This document shows positions 7,773 to 15,695 of a stretch of 31,716 nt of DNA, piece after piece. Numbering within the stretch: the stretch's first letter is position 1; each line of letters begins with the position of its first letter. The notes beneath the pieces are model-generated. The model made no database searches, was not told where the DNA came from, and saw nothing but the letters and a program-made list of their open reading frames with translations. The stretch spans positions 1-31,716 of the forward strand of contig CAYMJM010000009.1 of the NCBI GenBank assembly GCA_964391325.1, in the 5' to 3' direction. The position numbers and the translations under genes were made by a program. Source of the stretch: CAYMJM01 sp964391325. Lineage in GTDB: Bacteria > Patescibacteriota > Dojkabacteria > B142 > JAFGMG01.

Positions 7773-8732
7773 CTAGCTTACAGTGGCAGTATCCCATTTA
7801 AAATTATTTCCGAAATGGCCCCACTGCGCTGTCTTAAAGTATTGGGGTTTTCGTAAATCTAGAAATTCTATAATACCTTGGGGCGTCAAATCATAACCTC
7901 GTATGATTTCCTCAGCTCCATCTATCGTAGCTGTGGCTTGTACTGGTTTTTTTACACCTATCGAATAAGCTAGCTCCACATAAACTTCTCTAGCACCTTT
8001 TTGTCTTAAATAGTCAACTGCGATTTTTCTGGCCATATAGGCTGCTGATCTATCAACTTTCGTGGGATCCTTGCCTGAAAAAGCCCCACCGCCTACTGGT
8101 ACTTGTGGTCCGTAATTGTCTATCACAATTTTGCGTCCTGTTAGACCAGTATCAGCTACAAATCCACCAGTTTCCCAGTCACCAGCAGGATTGATGAAAA
8201 TCTGCTCTGCTTCCGGGGAAATTTTTGGTATGATTGCTCTTAGATCAGCTGCTTTAGCCTTCTGAAAACTAGCAACAACAGTTTTGACTCTACCGTCTTC
8301 CACAGTTACTTGAGTTTTTCCGTCATAAGGATATATTTCATATATTCTTTTTGCAAGATTTCTGGCAAGCTCTACTTCGCTTGGTATTAACAATTCTGTT
8401 TCTGATGTAGCATATCCTCGCATTATGCCTTGGTCCCCTGCTCCTCCTGTGTCCACACCTTGCGCTATGTAGTTACTTTGTTTAGTTAAGTTTAGGTTTA
8501 TTTCGCAATTGTCCAAGCCTAAAGGTAAGCTTTTTACAATATTTGTGATATCGATATCTTCTGTACTTGTTACTTCGCCTGCGATATAGATTAAATTACC
8601 TTTTCCCATCGCTTCTATTGCTACACGAGACATCGGATCGACAGATAAATAAGCATCTAGTAATGCATCTGAAATTTGATCACAGATTTTGTCAGGGTGC
8701 TTTGGGGTGACTGATTCTGCTGTTTTGAGCAT
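7773..8732 (-). CDS. metK: S-adenosylmethionine synthetase, short form
   Basis: This enzyme makes SAM from Met and ATP. The three-part MetK fold is present: ESVTPKHPDKICDQISDALLD at the N-terminus (given here as HPDK near residues 12-15 and ICDQISDALLD), the GAGDQGIMRGYATSE ATP-binding loop (~98-112), and the GGGAFSGKDPTKVDRSAAY P-loop (~214-232). The usual GHPDK is KHPDK, so the Gly is changed while HPDK is kept. At 319 aa it is about 65 residues shorter than the E. coli enzyme, through trimmed loops rather than a broken end. The start follows an AGAG about 5 nt upstream. No SAM riboswitch was seen in the leader. Confidence 0.95.
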   Translation of the reverse strand: MLKTAESVTPKHPDKICDQISDALLDAYLSVDPMSRVAIEAMGKGNLIYIAGEVTSTEDIDITNIVKSLPLGLDNCEINLNLTKQSNYIAQGVDTGGAGDQGIMRGYATSETELLIPSEVELARNLAKRIYEIYPYDGKTQVTVEDGRVKTVVASFQKAKAADLRAIIPKISPEAEQIFINPAGDWETGGFVADTGLTGRKIVIDNYGPQVPVGGGAFSGKDPTKVDRSAAYMARKIAVDYLRQKGAREVYVELAYSIGVKKPVQATATIDGAEEIIRGYDLTPQGIIEFLDLRKPQYFKTAQWGHFGNNFKWDTATVS

Positions 8733-8788
8733 TTTCTCTGGTTGAAAAATATGTAACTTTTGATCCTGGTAAATGAACTGGATGGCTA

Positions 8789-8817
8789 ATTATATTAAAA
8801 AGTTTTGTTGTTTGCTA
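8789..8817 (-). promoter_or_regulatory. Possible metK promoter
   Basis: On the minus strand TATAAT lies at 8794-8789, with a TTAGCA-like -35 about 18 bp further upstream, in the divergent gap between metK and the anchored orphan gene. The -35 is weak (4/6). Confidence 0.3.
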
Positions 8818-8867
8818 ATCATATTGAGAAGTGCTAATCTTTGGAAAGTAACTTTTACTTATTTTTC

Positions 8868-10052
8868 ATGAAAAAGATAGCAGTTCTTATTGTTGGAGCC
8901 GCGTGTCTTATTTGTTTGCTTTCTGTAATAGGTGTCTATATGTTTACAAAAAAGAATGATATAGAAGAAGCTGACAGTGTTGTATCGGAAAATGAGTCTT
9001 CAGTCAGTACAAATCCTTCAATGTATTTGATGGCAAACTGTAAATTGTATGAAATTGCAGGAGATAAAAATGGTCTAAAAGAGATAAGTTTTAAAAACAA
9101 TACACGAATTAACTGTTTTAATAAAAAAATACTAAAAAATGAATATGAATTTGTAAGGCCTGTTTATGATGATGTGATAAGTGATGATATTTCATTGAGC
9201 AGTCGCTACCTACTTGACACAAAGAAAAAAGAAATAAACGAGGTTAAATATAACACGGATAATCCATCTGCTGCTGTTTATAATTCCGTTAATGGTAAGC
9301 TATATACTTATATCGTAACTGATGGTATATATGAAGGGATACCGACAAACCCTTTGAGTAGGAAGATTATGGATTATCCTACTATTATTTATGGTAGGGG
9401 GAGTGCCTACACAGACGATTTCTCTTTGAGCTTAAGCCCGGGAAAAGACAAATTAATGCTTGTTGATACATTTAGTTCAGAAGTTGAGGGAAGCTCTTCA
9501 AATTATAAACAGATTTTAATAATAAATCTTAGAGGAGATGTAAATTACAGCATAAAGGGCTCGTTTGCTAGGTGGATAGACCAGGCGCATGTAGTGTATT
9601 TAAATATAAGTGATGAGTCTTTATACAAAGAAAAGGTGGTTGTAGAAGAGATTGGTACAGAACTTAAGACTGTTTTGCCTGTTGAAGGTAGAGTCTATCA
9701 TATGGATGTCAACCCTGAGGCAGGATTATTGCTAGTTGCATACTTTGATGGGACTGAGGGTTTTGAGGTCGAGCAACTGAAGACTGCAGTTTTTGATCTG
9801 GATGGATATAGGCTGTTAGATACTCTTGAAGGTACTTTTGCTTATGCTTATGCGCTAGATAAAAATAATTTAATTGCTAAAACAACTAGAAACTGCGTTA
9901 GATTTATCGATGAAGTGGCTGAATTTGGGTGTCCCCTGGATGGAGAACTAGGTTTTTATGAGACCGAGATAGTTTTATACGATCTTAGAACCAGTGAGAA
10001 GAAACAGCTTTTGACTTACAATAAACCAGATCTTGCTATATGGATTGATTAA
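8868..10052 (+). CDS. Membrane-anchored extracytoplasmic protein, possibly beta-propeller
   Basis: I do not recognise a family. The 394-aa protein starts MKKIAVLIVGA and has one hydrophobic helix (residues ~4-27) without a clear signal-peptidase site, so it is probably a signal anchor with the rest outside the cell. The ectodomain is beta-rich with recurring strand pairs such as LSLSPGKDKLMLVD, QILIINLRGDV, VVYLNISDE and GLLLVAYFDGTEG. These resemble WD40/TolB-like propeller blades. Cys pairs (for example NCVRF...FGCPL) could form a disulfide. An upstream in-frame TTG at 8841 adds nine residues, but ATG at 8868 is preferred. The gene is monocistronic and followed by element R3. Confidence 0.7.
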   Translation: MKKIAVLIVGAACLICLLSVIGVYMFTKKNDIEEADSVVSENESSVSTNPSMYLMANCKLYEIAGDKNGLKEISFKNNTRINCFNKKILKNEYEFVRPVYDDVISDDISLSSRYLLDTKKKEINEVKYNTDNPSAAVYNSVNGKLYTYIVTDGIYEGIPTNPLSRKIMDYPTIIYGRGSAYTDDFSLSLSPGKDKLMLVDTFSSEVEGSSSNYKQILIINLRGDVNYSIKGSFARWIDQAHVVYLNISDESLYKEKVVVEEIGTELKTVLPVEGRVYHMDVNPEAGLLLVAYFDGTEGFEVEQLKTAVFDLDGYRLLDTLEGTFAYAYALDKNNLIAKTTRNCVRFIDEVAEFGCPLDGELGFYETEIVLYDLRTSEKKQLLTYNKPDLAIWID

Positions 10053-10075
10053 GTCGCTTAGAAGTTAAGTAGTTT

Positions 10076-10200
10076 GAATTACGAATTAAATTTTCTATTG
10101 CATTTTAGTCTGCGTGACAGTTCTCCTCTCAGCCTCGCTCGAGGCAAGCTAGTTCTATCCTTCAACTAAGCTCAGGATGATACGTCGCACTAATTCATAA
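10076..10200. repeat. Degenerate palindromic element R3
   Basis: TTACGAATTA at 10079-10088 is inverted at 10191-10200 with one mismatch. Inside are a TGACAGTTCT module and the Cys-free, GC-richer CTCGCTCGAGG palindrome around 10133-10143. It shares the GAATTACGAATTA edge and GTTCT core style of R1 and R6 but is more decayed. It fills most of the 158-bp gap between two convergent genes. Confidence 0.5.
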
Positions 10201-10210
10201 ACTACATTAA

Positions 10211-10840
10211 CTACTTGGTTCCTTTCTTCTTAAAACCGGTCACCTCCCCGCCTCCACCACTTGCATTAAACGCTTTTAGAAGCTGTTTTTTTGTAACTAC
10301 CCTGTTTTCTCGCGGGGGTAGTCCTGGGTCGTTGATTACATATTTGTCATTTTCTTTGGAGATAATTAGTACATAATGAAGAGAAAAGCCTTCTTTATTA
10401 TTTAAAACTCTAGAGTTTAAAACAGTGCCGACCAAGTACTCCTTGTCTAATAAATTATCAATATCTGCTACCTTAGCTCTGCGCTTGATTCGTTTAACTT
10501 TTTCTAGGAATTCCGGAATATCATCTTTGACGTATAGTAAATTACTTTTATTTAGCGTATATTCAATGGCTTTGTTACTGTAGATTTTCTTTAGGTATGA
10601 TACTCCCTCATCATAAAACTTTTGGTAGTCAAAAGCTTCGATATTTACTACTTCGAGGCCTCGGTCTACCATTTCTATATAGGCTGCCATCGTCCAGGAG
10701 CCGCGGCCAGGTATTGTTTTTGTTATCTTGTCTATCTCTTCCCAGCTAAGTTCCTCATCGAAAAAATATTTGAAGAGAGAGCGGAAAACCGCTTGTGAAC
10801 AATGCATATTGTCCGGGTGATTTGGATAAAACTTTATCAT
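10211..10840 (-). CDS. Papain-like cysteine peptidase, C39-like
   Basis: This 209-aa protein has the layout of bacteriocin-processing/C39-type and BtrH-like papain folds. Residues DNMHCSQAVF place a nucleophile Cys14 near the N-terminus. His155 lies in SLHYVLII and Asp171 in VINDPGLPP, giving a full Cys-His-Asp triad. No transporter domain is fused and no signal peptide is seen, so it is probably cytoplasmic. The tail is basic and Gly-rich. Its ATG overlaps the hydrolase-Nudix stop (ATGA), so it is translationally coupled as the last gene of a three-gene operon. The substrate is unknown; acyltransferase or deamidase chemistry is possible on this fold. Confidence 0.7.
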   Translation of the reverse strand: MIKFYPNHPDNMHCSQAVFRSLFKYFFDEELSWEEIDKITKTIPGRGSWTMAAYIEMVDRGLEVVNIEAFDYQKFYDEGVSYLKKIYSNKAIEYTLNKSNLLYVKDDIPEFLEKVKRIKRRAKVADIDNLLDKEYLVGTVLNSRVLNNKEGFSLHYVLIISKENDKYVINDPGLPPRENRVVTKKQLLKAFNASGGGGEVTGFKKKGTK

Positions 10841-11958
10841 ATTAATTTTTTCAATTTATGAATAATATCCTGATCTTGTTGAAACTGAAGTAACTTACTC
10901 GCCTTTTCGAGACTGACGTACTTCATTCCATCTCCTTCACCTAGTGTAAACTCTGAAATATCTTTATGAGTTTTGTAAATAAATACATCGCTTTTTAGAA
11001 TAAAATTTTTTATAACTTCGTTTTGAAAATGGCCGATACGCTTAAGTTCATCTTTTAATAAAGTGAGACCTAGTTCTTCATACGCTTCTCTGATCACTGC
11101 GATCTCAGGTGTTTCATCTAATTCTATTGCGCCTCCAAACCAACCCCATTTAAGCAATCCACCCTTGAAGTTTTTCCTATCTTGCAGCAAAATTTTATTA
11201 TCTTGATTAACCACTGCCAACAGGGCGACTCTTCTGACTTTCTTTCGTAGAGTATCGTTTATTTCTCTGACTACACTCTCCCGGGAGTCTCCTGAGAAGT
11301 CATGATCTGACTTGATCTGTACTTTATTTATATACTGGTTTTGAAGTAATGCTTTGTAAGAATCTTTGATTACTTGATCCTTAGTTGCTTGTATAACTGT
11401 AATAAACACTTTATTTGACAAGGGTTTGATAAGCTTTGCCGGTTCAATTTTTAAATCTTCCCAGAACTCTGGCTCTACAAAAGTAAATGTGCCATCTGAT
11501 CTTTCAATCTTACTTGATTTATCTGTATATATTTCTGTATGAGGTCTTTGTAAAAAATAATTTTTTAGTCCTTCATTTTGAGGCTTGGGTGGTAAAGCTA
11601 AAAGGATTAGTTGGTTTATATTACTAAGACCGCTGATCAGAGGCACTAGACCTCCAAGCGAGTGCGCAATGACATTAATTTCTTTTGGTTTAAACTCCAG
11701 AAGACACCAGCTATAGATATCTTGTAGCATTTTAGCCATTTCTTTAAGTGAAGGGGTATATGTGTTGCCTTTTTTATCAAATGTGTTGTAATCAAAACGG
11801 ATGCAAAGGAATTCTTCTCTCAAAGAGTTTTCAATATCTACAAGCAGGTTATCCCGACCATCTTTAGTAACGCCAAATCCATGAGAAAAGATTATGATTT
11901 TTTTAGAAGCTTTATTGCCAGTAGCTGATAGGTTTAGATTACTAGGTAAGTTGTTCAT
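10837..11958 (-). CDS. Alpha/beta hydrolase fused to a Nudix hydrolase
   Basis: This 373-aa protein has two enzymatic domains. Residues ~20-230 form an alpha/beta hydrolase: IIIFSHGFG oxyanion loop, nucleophile S100 in AHSLGG, and probable D194 and H219 (SDHDFSG) completing the triad. Residues ~240-373 form a Nudix domain with a perfect Nudix box at 276-298 (G-x5-E-x7-RE-x2-EE-x-G). The first domain could cleave an ester or thioester and the second a nucleoside-diphosphate linkage, so they might act on one conjugate in series; this is inference. The frame is uninterrupted, so the fusion is not a sequencing join. It starts 7 bp after the HD-like gene and overlaps the C39-like gene by 4 bp. Confidence 0.88.
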   Translation of the reverse strand: MNNLPSNLNLSATGNKASKKIIIFSHGFGVTKDGRDNLLVDIENSLREEFLCIRFDYNTFDKKGNTYTPSLKEMAKMLQDIYSWCLLEFKPKEINVIAHSLGGLVPLISGLSNINQLILLALPPKPQNEGLKNYFLQRPHTEIYTDKSSKIERSDGTFTFVEPEFWEDLKIEPAKLIKPLSNKVFITVIQATKDQVIKDSYKALLQNQYINKVQIKSDHDFSGDSRESVVREINDTLRKKVRRVALLAVVNQDNKILLQDRKNFKGGLLKWGWFGGAIELDETPEIAVIREAYEELGLTLLKDELKRIGHFQNEVIKNFILKSDVFIYKTHKDISEFTLGEGDGMKYVSLEKASKLLQFQQDQDIIHKLKKLI

Positions 11959-11965
11959 GGATAGT

Positions 11966-12568
11966 TTAGTTCTTTTTGTATAAAGCAGGTATAGTTAATT
12001 CATAAGGCGTTTTCGAGAATAACCCTTGCCAGTGGTCATATAATCCCTTGGCTTCAGCTTTAAGCTGATCATTCAAATCTACTAATTTATATTTCTCATC
12101 GATTTTAAAAATTGTATATTCCATGGCTTCTTTCAGAGAGGTTAGGTCATTTTTATAGAAGGCACTGAAGATATGAAAAACTCCTTCTGGAAGCAGAAAC
12201 TTAAAGCAGTCTGCATTTTTGTAAAGCTTTGATTCTAAAAATTTTTGTTCCCCGCCATGATGGGTTGCTATTATTTCCAAAATGATCTCTGCCTGAGCTG
12301 TTGGAATCTTGTTGTCTTTAATAACCTGTTTTACATATTCAAGGGCCATTGGAACATGTTTAGTGATATCTCCTGATTCTTTGGCTTCGTATATAAATAG
12401 GTCTGCTATAAGGCTCCCAATCCATAATACCGTCCGATCAATTTGATCTTTGTACTGAGCCTCAAGCTCTTTTAATTTTTCTTCCATGAGGTGGTTTAAT
12501 ACCTCACCTGGTGCGGGTTTGGAGTTAAGATCTGTCTTAAGTTGTGTGATTAGTCTGGTTAGCGACAT
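11966..12568 (-). CDS. HD-like alpha-helical protein, function unknown
   Basis: This all-helical protein of about 200 aa carries an ATHHGG motif followed some 16 residues later by NADCFKFL, like the second half of an HD metal-dependent phosphohydrolase (H...HHG...D). The first HD pair is not obvious: LWIGSLIADLF stands where HD usually is, so it may be inactive or only distantly related. The frame is open to a TTG at 12601, but the ATG at 12568 (MSLTRLITQL) gives a natural N-terminus and keeps the gene out of the flanking palindrome. It is first in an operon with the hydrolase-Nudix fusion and the C39-like peptidase. Confidence 0.6.
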   Translation of the reverse strand: MSLTRLITQLKTDLNSKPAPGEVLNHLMEEKLKELEAQYKDQIDRTVLWIGSLIADLFIYEAKESGDITKHVPMALEYVKQVIKDNKIPTAQAEIILEIIATHHGGEQKFLESKLYKNADCFKFLLPEGVFHIFSAFYKNDLTSLKEAMEYTIFKIDEKYKLVDLNDQLKAEAKGLYDHWQGLFSKTPYELTIPALYKKN

Positions 12569-12598
12569 GGTTGGTGTGTAGTAAAAATTAATAAATAT

Positions 12599-12728
12599 CA
12601 AGCATTAAGTTATGGGTTCATGTTGTGTCAGTTCGAGCGGAGTCGAGAACTCATTAAAGATTAACGTGTCTAGTTCTCGACTCCGCTCGAACTGACACTC
12701 AAACTTGACGCTCAATACTTAATGCTTG
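12599..12728. repeat. Perfect nested palindrome R4
   Basis: Outer 12-bp arms at 12599-12610 and 12717-12728 are perfect inverted copies. Inner 27-bp arms at 12625-12651 and 12672-12698 are also perfect inverted copies, around a 20-bp loop. The inner arm is the GTGTCAGTTCGAGCGGAGTC-type unit that recurs in partial form across the window. It occupies almost all of the gap between two minus-strand genes. Confidence 0.9.
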
Positions 12729-12736
12729 CTGCTGTT

Positions 12737-13024
12737 TTACTCCCATCCATACATTCTTTTTAGCATTGTTGTGAGCACTCGGACCTCTTCATCATTTAGA
12801 ATATGTAAAACTCTAAATTCTCCATAGACTTTTCCGTTTTCTCGTGTCTGCTTTGTAATTTGAATTTCTGCTTGTGCTGTCCAGTCTCTCTTGATTAACC
12901 AGATGGGTATGTCATCAAAGTAGACTCTTGATCCATCTATTTCAAATTGATAAGTTTTGTCTTCCTCTGGATTTGGGAAATCATCAGTTCTCAAGATGCT
13001 GTTTAGTTCGATTTTAAAGCCCAT
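12737..13024 (-). CDS. Conserved small protein, perhaps DUF2584-like
   Basis: This 95-aa soluble protein starts MGFKIELNSILR and has alternating beta strands (TYQFEIDGSRVYF, AEIQITKQTREN, VYGEFRVLHIL) with a short C-terminal helix. The opening MGFKIELNSILR and the following YF.DIPIWLI remind me of DUF2584, but this is a weak memory-based match. The start is an ATG at 13024. No catalytic motif is visible. A hairpin element (R5) lies upstream and R4 downstream, so it is isolated between repeats. Confidence 0.65.
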   Translation of the reverse strand: MGFKIELNSILRTDDFPNPEEDKTYQFEIDGSRVYFDDIPIWLIKRDWTAQAEIQITKQTRENGKVYGEFRVLHILNDEEVRVLTTMLKRMYGWE

Positions 13025-13048
13025 ATAAATAATATAATATGTAGTATT

Positions 13049-13097
13049 CTAAACTTGTGTCTATATTTCGACGTTGCTCAATATGACACAAGTTTAG
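13049..13097. repeat. Palindromic element R5
   Basis: CTAAACTTGTGTC at 13049-13061 and GACACAAGTTTAG at 13085-13097 are perfect 13-bp inverted arms around a 23-bp spacer containing TTCGACGTTGCTCA. It is the shortest member of the intergenic palindrome group. The remaining 13098-13174 is AT-rich with nothing recognised. Confidence 0.75.
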
Positions 13098-13174
13098 TGT
13101 TGATTAAAAGCTTCGTAATTAATTCCCAAAACAAAAATTAGTATCGGGTTCTGGATCTCAAGTTTACTTAGCTA

Positions 13175-13543
13175 TCACTTATTTAGTTTTGCAGTTTCCC
13201 TTTCGATTACCTCCGCTACATCCTCGTTTCCTGTATATTTTACAACAGGACCTAATACCGTCAAAAAGCTAGTAGCTGGTTTTTCGGACTTGTAAATACT
13301 TATAATCTGTTTTCCAAACGCATCTGCCCAACCTAATTCAATTCCCATCCCAACTGATGGGTATGAGGCTTCTGCTACTATGAGGTCAGAGTTCTTAATG
13401 ATTTCTTTAGTGCTACCGGGTGTATCAGTAACATCATATAAATAATAGATTTCGTGTTCTTTGTTTAATTGGCTCGTTTGAAGCGGTTTATATAGCTCAT
13501 TTTTGAAGTCGTATTTAGATGAGTGAGCAAGGTAAATTTTCAT
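13175..13543 (-). CDS. Nucleoside 2-deoxyribosyltransferase-like protein
   Basis: This 122-aa Rossmann-like protein begins MKIYLAHSSKYD, the first strand of the family. It carries SDLIVAEASYPSVGMGIELGWADAFGKQI at ~residues 52-80; the key catalytic Glu is in GMGIELGWA, followed by the DAFGKQIISIYK strand. Members exchange nucleobases on deoxyribose or hydrolyse nucleotide N-glycosidic bonds (as in DNPH1), so a nucleotide salvage or sanitation role is likely. The frame is open to 13666, but the upstream part lies in repeat R6. The ATG at 13543 has a good AGGAA site 7-11 nt before it. It is monocistronic. Confidence 0.75.
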   Translation of the reverse strand: MKIYLAHSSKYDFKNELYKPLQTSQLNKEHEIYYLYDVTDTPGSTKEIIKNSDLIVAEASYPSVGMGIELGWADAFGKQIISIYKSEKPATSFLTVLGPVVKYTGNEDVAEVIERETAKLNK

Positions 13544-13569
13544 TATAATTCCTGGATAAAATATTATTT

Positions 13570-13722
13570 GAATTATGAATTGGCGAGAAGTGTCACCTTG
13601 AGCTTGTCCGCCCGCCGGCTGGCGCGGTCGAAAGGTAGACGCTTCGAGTTTCTTTAATATTGTCATACTTCGAGACTTCGTCGAGAGCTCAGTCGAACGA
13701 GCTTCAATATGACAGTGATACC
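13570..13722. repeat. Composite palindromic element R6
   Basis: The left end (13570-13595) matches the left end of R1 at 22 of 26 bases, including GCGAGAAGTGTC. A GC-rich CCGCCCGCCGGCTGGCGCGG core lies around 13608-13627. Further right, TGTCATA (from 13661) and TATGACA (ending near 13714) form inverted edges of a second module with TCGA repeats. It ends at the stop of the DUF711 gene. Confidence 0.65.
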
Positions 13723-14741
13723 TATAATTGTCTTACTATTACATCATATAGATACTGATTCCTAAAGTCAGTCCTTTCACCAATTTTTGCTTTACCGTCT
13801 GAAACAAATCTTGCTGATAAAGGCTTATTATATTTATTCGATAGAGTCTGCACAAGTTTAAGGATTTCCAGTACTCTGTCGGGTCTTTCATCGGTTCCAA
13901 TAGGATATGTATCAATACCTAGTCCTGAGTGCAAAGATACAAAAGTATTTCTTTCGATAGTAAAATTCCCTTCTTCGTACTCTTTGGCTAGTTCAAAATC
14001 CTCCAAGCAAGGCATCATAAGCCCACATAGACCGGTGGGTGTAGGATTTTTTTCTTTTATAAATTTGGTAATCCGTGAATAGATATCAGTTGTAAAACTT
14101 TGTGAAAAATTCAGCCCAAGGGTCTTGATGAATTCGACTAGACTGGATTCTTTGATAAACAAGGGTGCAATTGAAGAATCAATGCCTAAATAATCTTTAT
14201 TATTCTTAAGCATTTCGTCTAACTCTTCCCAGACTTGGGCCATGTTTACGAACCATTCATCAAGACTTGTACATCCTTTAGATAAGTCAGTGGGCTGCAA
14301 GCCAATAGAAAATCCATCTTGTTCATATTGAGCTGATGGCATGTATGGGCTGGAAGCGGCATTATTAAAAATATAAGCAAAATTAAAGGTACGATCCGGA
14401 GCATTTCTGATTATTTTAAACAGAATACTGACGTCATCTAAAGTAATTTCTTTATTAGTTAACTCAAGCGTAAAGTTTAAATTATTTACTGAAAGTAGCT
14501 TTGATTCGTGTTTATGAATTTTTTCTGGAGTTAAAGCGCCTATGCCAAGCAGTAGGTCAGGATTAGTTTCTACAGTGTCTTCCAACCAATCTAGGTTGTT
14601 TAAAGCAGTACAAATACGCTGGGTTTGAACCTCAAAGTTATTGTTTTTTAATTGTTGTGTGATCGTTTCAAGTTGCTTGAGAGTATTAGCGTTTGGAGTA
14701 GCAGTGAAAACACATATAGTACGAATTATTTTGTTTTCCAT
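13722..14741 (-). CDS. DUF711-family protein
   Basis: This 339-aa protein shows the DUF711/UPF0210 pattern: RTICVFT at the N-terminus, GFSIGLQPTDL around residue 145, DSSIAPLF near 185, and GLCGLMMPCLEDFELAKEYEEG near 238. A conserved C-terminal SLHSGLGIDTYPIG follows. DUF711 proteins are distantly related to the pyruvate-formate-lyase-like PFL fold and are often paired with an ACT protein; no such partner is adjacent here. The function is unknown. The start is the ATG at 14741, preceded by a short hairpin (R7) about 30 bp upstream. Confidence 0.75.
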   Translation of the reverse strand: MENKIIRTICVFTATPNANTLKQLETITQQLKNNNFEVQTQRICTALNNLDWLEDTVETNPDLLLGIGALTPEKIHKHESKLLSVNNLNFTLELTNKEITLDDVSILFKIIRNAPDRTFNFAYIFNNAASSPYMPSAQYEQDGFSIGLQPTDLSKGCTSLDEWFVNMAQVWEELDEMLKNNKDYLGIDSSIAPLFIKESSLVEFIKTLGLNFSQSFTTDIYSRITKFIKEKNPTPTGLCGLMMPCLEDFELAKEYEEGNFTIERNTFVSLHSGLGIDTYPIGTDERPDRVLEILKLVQTLSNKYNKPLSARFVSDGKAKIGERTDFRNQYLYDVIVRQL

Positions 14742-14767
14742 GGTTTATAAATTAAATTAGTTTAATA

Positions 14768-14812
14768 CCATTCTGTATGTTTTCGACAAGCTCAAACTGA
14801 CATACAGAATGG
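14768..14812. repeat. Palindromic element R7
   Basis: CCATTCTGTATG at 14768-14779 and CATACAGAATGG at 14801-14812 are perfect 12-bp inverted arms around a 21-bp loop with TTTCGACAAGCTCAAACTGA. The loop carries one half of the GAACTGA-type module of the other elements. The remaining 14813-15001 is AT-rich with nothing recognised. Confidence 0.75.
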
Positions 14813-15001
14813 CATAGTAATCGTATTGCTTTTGTTTCATTTCAATCATTTTAATCTCTATTTCACATCCTTTTTTTACAGTTTTGGCTAATCTTTACTG
14901 ATGTACTGACTGATTTCTAAAGTCTCCTTCGATGGCTTTATCTACAATTTCTCAAATTCCAGATTCGCTATGCATTCTTACTTCATCATTGCCCTATCTT
15001 A

Positions 15002-15493
15002 CTACAGATATTGTTTCAATTTATTTAAATTAAGCTCTAGTCTTATATCTACATTTGATTCTTCCCGTTTCTCTAGCCCATTTGCCCATACTTTTTCAGG
15101 GACTGTTTTGTAGACTCTACGTGGGAATGTTTTTAAAAAGTACTGTATGGCTTTGACCTTTTTGTCCTGTCTGGAGTAAATTGATAAGACAGCTTGAGCC
15201 AGTTCCTTTAGTTCGGTTATCTGGGATGATTTACCTTGTAGGTAAACACCAAATCCTTGTCCCACTGGCAAAGTAGAATCGTAGACAGTTGCATAGCTAC
15301 TCGGACTATTCTTTAGATTAATCACGTGCTGACTTGTTTTACCTGAAACCCAATATAAGTTCAGCTCTTTATCTAGGCCGAAAAATAGTGGAGTATTCCA
15401 AGCTTGGTTTTCTGGGGTAACCGTGGCTAGATTGAGGTAGTTTATATTTTTAATTACTTCTGCTGCACGTTGCTCGAGTTCTAACTGAGGCAT
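15002..15493 (-). CDS. Pyridoxamine 5'-phosphate oxidase-like flavin protein
   Basis: This 163-aa split-barrel protein follows the PNPOx pattern. NYLNLATVTPENQAWNTPLFFGLDKELNLYWVSG forms the first hairpins (about residues 18-51), then TSQHVINLKNSPSSYATVYDS and GVYLQGKSSQI. These regions usually bind FMN or F420. True PdxH hallmarks are absent, so a general flavin-dependent reductase or heme-utilisation-like protein is a better description than PLP synthesis. The start is the ATG at 15493. It is one of two PNPOx-like genes flanking an orphan, but the two are too divergent for recent duplication. Confidence 0.8.
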   Translation of the reverse strand: MPQLELEQRAAEVIKNINYLNLATVTPENQAWNTPLFFGLDKELNLYWVSGKTSQHVINLKNSPSSYATVYDSTLPVGQGFGVYLQGKSSQITELKELAQAVLSIYSRQDKKVKAIQYFLKTFPRRVYKTVPEKVWANGLEKREESNVDIRLELNLNKLKQYL

Positions 15494-15695
15494 TTCCTAG
15501 CCATAAATAATTAATTATATTACTTTGTAGTCAAAGCACAAGCCTACAGCCCAGGTGCTTTCAAGAGATTGAAAGATGGTAACTTGAGCGAAACCAAAGC
15601 TTATAATCTTGCTCATGCATATTGAATGTATAGTCAGATTATAGCAAGATAAAATCCTAGAGCATATAGGGAAGACTTAGAAATTATATTATGCT
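15494..15695. other. Intergenic gap, little content
   Basis: This gap of about 200 bp is AT-rich and contains one loose inverted pair, TTATAATCT near 15600 and AGATTATAG near 15638. No promoter or gene was convincing. Confidence 0.3.

Noticed and set aside
8733..8867. Possible SAM riboswitch in the metK leader
   Set aside because: No conserved SAM-I/II/III core or paired stems were found in the AT-rich 135 bp.
12599..12728. CRISPR-like repeat array
   Set aside because: The repeats are inverted pairs, not regularly spaced direct repeats, and no cas gene is present.
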